Shown here: positions 36,119-39,082 of the stretch, piece by piece
Numbering within the stretch: the stretch's first letter is position 1
Layout: every line of letters begins with the position of its first letter
Assembly (NCBI GenBank): GCA_002101225.1
Contig: LWTN01000231.1
Span: 1 to 39,082, forward strand
Origin: Cycloclasticus sp. symbiont of Poecilosclerida sp. M
GTDB lineage: Bacteria > Pseudomonadota > Gammaproteobacteria > Methylococcales > Cycloclasticaceae
Direction of reading: 5' to 3'
DNA length: 39,082 nt
The notes under the pieces: generated by a model
Seen by the model: only the letters and a program-made list of their open reading frames with translations
The model's database searches: none
Told to the model about the DNA's origin: nothing
Position numbers and translations under genes: made by a program

Positions 36119-37627
36119 ATGTGTGGAATTGCTGGTGTTGTAGCCCATCAAAACGTTAATCAGGAATTATACGAAGCGCTTACTGTGCTTCAACATCGAG
36201 GGCAAGACGCCGCAGGTATAGTCACGTGCGAGGGCAGTCAGCTGCATCTGCGTAAAGCCAACGGTTTAGTTCGCGACGTTTTCCGCACAAGCCATATGAT
36301 GGAGTTAACGGGCAATATGGGTATTGCTCATACGCGTTACCCAACAGCGGGCTGTTCCAGTTCTGCCGAGGCGCAACCGTTTTATGTCAATTCGCCTTTT
36401 GGTATCACCTTGGCACACAACGGTAACCTGACCAATGCTGAAGAACTAAAGCAGCAATTGTTTGTGCAAGATCAGCGCCATATCAACACCAATTCAGACT
36501 CTGAGATTCTGCTCAATATCTTTGCCCATGAATTACAACGCTTGGGCAAACTTAAATTGAATGAGAAAGATGTATTTAAAGCCGTTGCAGCCGTGCATAA
36601 GCGGTGTGAGGGTGGTTATGCCGTCGTCGCGATGATTACAGGCTTTGGTGTAGTAGGTTTTCGTGACCCTAACGGTATTCGCCCGATTTGTTTTGGTTTG
36701 CGCGAAACGGATAAAGGGAAAGAATACATGCTTGCATCCGAGTCGGTTGCTTTGGATGCTCAGAATTTTAAATTAGTACGAGATATCGCACCGGGCGAAG
36801 CCGTCTTTATAAAAAAAGGCGGCGTTATTCATACGAAGCAATGTGCCGAAAACCCACGCTTAACGCCGTGTATTTTTGAATATGTCTATCTAGCGCGCCC
36901 AGATTCAATTATCGACAACGTCTCCGTATATAAATCGCGGTTACGTATGGGTGAGAAGCTGGCCGATAAGATTATGCGTATTAACCCGGATCACGATATA
37001 GACGTGGTGATTCCGATTCCAGACACCAGCCGAACATCGGCGCTGCAACTCGCTAATATGCTGGATGTGAAGTATCGAGAAGGCTTTATCAAGAATAGAT
37101 ACATTGGTCGTACCTTTATTATGCCTGGACAACAGGAGCGTAAAAATTCGGTCAGGCGTAAACTCAACGCGATTGATTTAGAGTTTAAGGGCAAAAACGT
37201 ATTGCTGGTGGATGATTCTATTGTACGTGGAACAACGTCCGGCCAGATCATTAAGCTTGCGCGGGAAGCGGGTGCAAACAAAGTGTATTTTGCCTCAGCT
37301 GCACCGCCCGTGCGTTATCCCAACGTATACGGGATTGATATGCCTGCAGTGGATGAGTTAGTCGCTCACGATAGAACTGAGGAAGAGATTGAGCAAGCTA
37401 TTGGTGCGGATTGGCTTATTTATCAAGACCTCGATGATTTGTTTGAATCGGTTAAAAAGCGCAACCCAGAAATCGTCGATTTTGACGCAGCGTGCTTCAA
37501 TAAAAAATATGTAACGGGTACAGTGAGTGATGAATACCTCGCGAAACAAGGCTTGGCTAGATCAGATGATCAGAAAGCGGGGAACGAATTAGACCAAACT
37601 GTCATCGAGCTACACAATACGAATTAA
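36119..37627 (+). CDS. purF: Amidophosphoribosyltransferase
   Basis: PurF makes phosphoribosylamine from PRPP and glutamine, the first step of purine synthesis. It has 502 residues. The N-terminal glutaminase domain starts with MCGIAGVV, where Cys2 becomes the nucleophile after Met removal. The C-terminal PRTase domain has the PRPP loop [14 protein letters not shown]. No cysteine-ligated Fe-S site or propeptide is evident, so it belongs to the E. coli type. It is 24 bases after cvpA and 18 before metZ. Confidence 0.97.
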   Translation: MCGIAGVVAHQNVNQELYEALTVLQHRGQDAAGIVTCEGSQLHLRKANGLVRDVFRTSHMMELTGNMGIAHTRYPTAGCSSSAEAQPFYVNSPFGITLAHNGNLTNAEELKQQLFVQDQRHINTNSDSEILLNIFAHELQRLGKLKLNEKDVFKAVAAVHKRCEGGYAVVAMITGFGVVGFRDPNGIRPICFGLRETDKGKEYMLASESVALDAQNFKLVRDIAPGEAVFIKKGGVIHTKQCAENPRLTPCIFEYVYLARPDSIIDNVSVYKSRLRMGEKLADKIMRINPDHDIDVVIPIPDTSRTSALQLANMLDVKYREGFIKNRYIGRTFIMPGQQERKNSVRRKLNAIDLEFKGKNVLLVDDSIVRGTTSGQIIKLAREAGANKVYFASAAPPVRYPNVYGIDMPAVDELVAHDRTEEEIEQAIGADWLIYQDLDDLFESVKKRNPEIVDFDAACFNKKYVTGTVSDEYLAKQGLARSDDQKAGNELDQTVIELHNTN

Positions 37628-37645
37628 ATCTAAAAAGGCCTAAGA

Positions 37646-38836
37646 ATGTCAGATAAAGATTGCCAACAGTACGCAATAGAAACCCAAGCTATTCGCGCGG
37701 GCCAACACAGAACGCCAGAAGGGGAGCAGAGCGACCCTATCTTTCCGACCTCCAGTTATATATTTGATAGTGCCGCAGAGGCCGCTGGACGTTTTTCAGG
37801 AAAAATACCCGGCAACATCTATTCACGTTTCACCAACCCCACCGTTAGGGCGTTCGAGCAACGCTTAGCCATTATGGAAGGCGCAGAACGCGCTATGGCC
37901 ACCTCATCAGGTATGGCCGCCATTAATACCGTTTGTTTGGGTTTATTAAGCGCAGGCGATCACGTCGTCTGCTCGCGTAGTGTGTTTGGTAATACCACGT
38001 TAATGTTCAAAAACATCATGCAGCGCTTCGCTATTGAAACAACATTCGTAGATTTAGATGATATAACAGCGTGGCAATCCGCTATTAAACTGAATACTAA
38101 ATTTTTATTCTTAGAAACGCCATCAAACCCACTCGGTACCTTGGCGGATATTAAGCAATTAGCAGACTTGGCGCATGCTCATAATGCCCTATTGATTGTG
38201 GATAACGTCTACTGCACGCCCGTTTTACAAAAACCTTTGGCATTGGGTGCTGACTTGGTCGTGCATTCGGCCACTAAATACTTAGACGGGCAGGGGCGTT
38301 GTATTGGCGGTGCAATCGTCGGTAATGATGCGCTAATTGAAGAAAAGCTCTACCCGATACTTAGAACAGCAGGCCCAACGATGAGCCCGTTTAATGCTTG
38401 GGTCTTCCTAAAAGGCATGGAAACACTATCGCTACGCATGGAAAAACATTGCCAGAACGCGCTAGAAATCGCACAATGGCTAGAGCAACAAGCTGGCGTA
38501 GAAAAAGTCCACTACACAGGGCTATCTGGTCACCCACAGCACGAGCTAGCTAAGCAGCAACAAAGGGGCTTTGGTGGAATCGTAAGCTTTGAAGTAAAAG
38601 GCGGGCAAGCAGGTGCATGGGAAGTGATTGATTCAACGCAAATGATATCAATTACCGCCAACTTAGGCGACGTTAAGAGCATGATTACGCATCCATCTAC
38701 AACAACGCACGGGCGTTTAACGGATGATGAGCGTAGTAAAGCGGGTATAAAAGCATCGTTAGTTAGGTTAGCGGTAGGGCTAGAGAATGTGGGTGATATT
38801 AAGGCTGATTTAGCAAATGGCTTGAAGCTGGGTTAA
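37646..38836 (+). CDS. metZ: O-succinylhomoserine sulfhydrylase
   Basis: MetZ makes homocysteine directly from O-succinylhomoserine and sulfide, for methionine. It is a PLP enzyme of 396 residues. The PLP lysine is Lys211 in HSATKYLDGQGR. Other blocks are YSRFTNPTV, LETPSNPLG and the C-terminal HPSTTTHGRL. Related MetB and MetC enzymes cannot be fully excluded, but this gene directly downstream of purF corresponds to metZ in Pseudomonas. The window contains no other methionine genes. Confidence 0.92.
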   Translation: MSDKDCQQYAIETQAIRAGQHRTPEGEQSDPIFPTSSYIFDSAAEAAGRFSGKIPGNIYSRFTNPTVRAFEQRLAIMEGAERAMATSSGMAAINTVCLGLLSAGDHVVCSRSVFGNTTLMFKNIMQRFAIETTFVDLDDITAWQSAIKLNTKFLFLETPSNPLGTLADIKQLADLAHAHNALLIVDNVYCTPVLQKPLALGADLVVHSATKYLDGQGRCIGGAIVGNDALIEEKLYPILRTAGPTMSPFNAWVFLKGMETLSLRMEKHCQNALEIAQWLEQQAGVEKVHYTGLSGHPQHELAKQQQRGFGGIVSFEVKGGQAGAWEVIDSTQMISITANLGDVKSMITHPSTTTHGRLTDDERSKAGIKASLVRLAVGLENVGDIKADLANGLKLG

Positions 38837-38915
38837 GCAACACAAGTTAATTCCCTCTTTGCTCTTTATTATCGTATTACAGAGAATTATTGTCCATGTA
38901 AGTTAGAAAATTACA

Positions 38916-38931
38916 GGGAATTTTTATTCCC
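38916..38931. terminator. Possible weak terminator after metZ
   Basis: GGGAAT (38916-38921), loop TTTT and ATTCCC (38926-38931) form a 6-bp stem 80 bases after metZ. There is no T-run after it on the plus strand, so a role as terminator is uncertain. Confidence 0.3.
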
Positions 38932-38942
38932 CTTAACAACTA

Positions 38943-38975
38943 GTTAGGTCTGCGCCGCTTCGCGCTCCGTCTAAC
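38943..38975. repeat. Imperfect palindrome at the right end
   Basis: GTTAG (38943-38947) and CTAAC (38971-38975) enclose an inner GCGC (38952-38955) and GCGC (38962-38965) stem with loop CGCTTC. The inner stem resembles the central hairpin of an integron attC site, but the outer boxes are in the reverse order for attC. It may be an extragenic repeat. Nothing else is recognisable in the non-coding tail 38837-39082. Confidence 0.4.
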
Positions 38976-39082
38976 AAGTGACTGTGGTTAAAAGTCAACT
39001 TTTTAAGCTAAATTCTCATCCCAAGCAGTGTTGTTTTTAACCATTGTATTCAAGATGGTTATTAGCCGTCTCATACAGGCAA

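Noticed and set aside
38943-38975. Integron attC site
   Set aside because: The attC boxes run RYYYAAC to GTTRRRY; here GTTAGGT comes first and GTCTAAC last, and the distance is too short for two separate sites.

Overview
The window is about 39 kb of densely packed chromosome from a moderately AT-rich, aerobic gammaproteobacterium. The evidence is the gene order: nadB opposite rpoE-rseA-rseC-mucD, then lepA-lepB-DUF4845-rnc-era-recO-pdxJ, then truA-trpF-trpBA-accD-folC-dedD-cvpA-purF-metZ. This is the Pseudomonas-like arrangement, here merged into one run. A marine genus such as Cycloclasticus would fit the composition and the suf/sdh content, but that is a guess from memory. I see no tRNA, rRNA, CRISPR array, prophage or intact insertion sequence.

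Layout. 1-2563: a small coiled-coil tail-anchored protein, a gene-free stretch (373-801) with an inverted repeat and a cluster of CTAG sites, a DNA-repair methyltransferase, a multi-pass membrane protein, an S4 RNA-binding protein and a DksA/TraR-like zinc protein. 2638-8395: a complete SUF iron-sulfur operon (Rrf2 regulator, sufB, C, D, S and a SufU-type scaffold) behind a near-perfect 29-bp palindromic operator. 8412-12586: prfB with its programmed +1 frameshift, lysS, then a CtaG-type oxidase assembly protein and an SCO copper chaperone. 12607-13759 (minus): a two-helix membrane protein and ygfZ. 13886-18156: an SDHAF4-like assembly factor, sdhCDAB, sdhE and ygfX. 18136-19755 (minus): nadB. 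19962-23063: the envelope-stress sigma factor module, which lacks rseB. 23118-28459: lepA, lepB, DUF4845, rnc, era, recO. 28480-38836: pdxJ to metZ, largely overlapping or closely spaced genes for vitamin B6, tRNA modification, tryptophan, fatty acid, folate, purine and methionine synthesis plus division and envelope proteins.

How it fits together. The first half centres on iron-sulfur and respiratory biogenesis. SUF makes clusters, SdhB carries three of them, YgfZ supports certain Fe-S enzymes, SdhE and the SDHAF4-like protein mature the SdhA flavoprotein, and CtaG/SCO mature cytochrome oxidase. The second half is envelope stress, translation and RNA processing, and core biosynthesis.

I found no clearly novel multi-gene system. 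The most interesting signals are regulatory or architectural: an intrinsic terminator inside the likely ygfX reading frame, the large palindrome controlling suf, sdh genes flanked by two different SdhA assembly factors, a DUF4845 gene whose homologous N-terminus lacks a usual start codon, and a sigma-E module without rseB.
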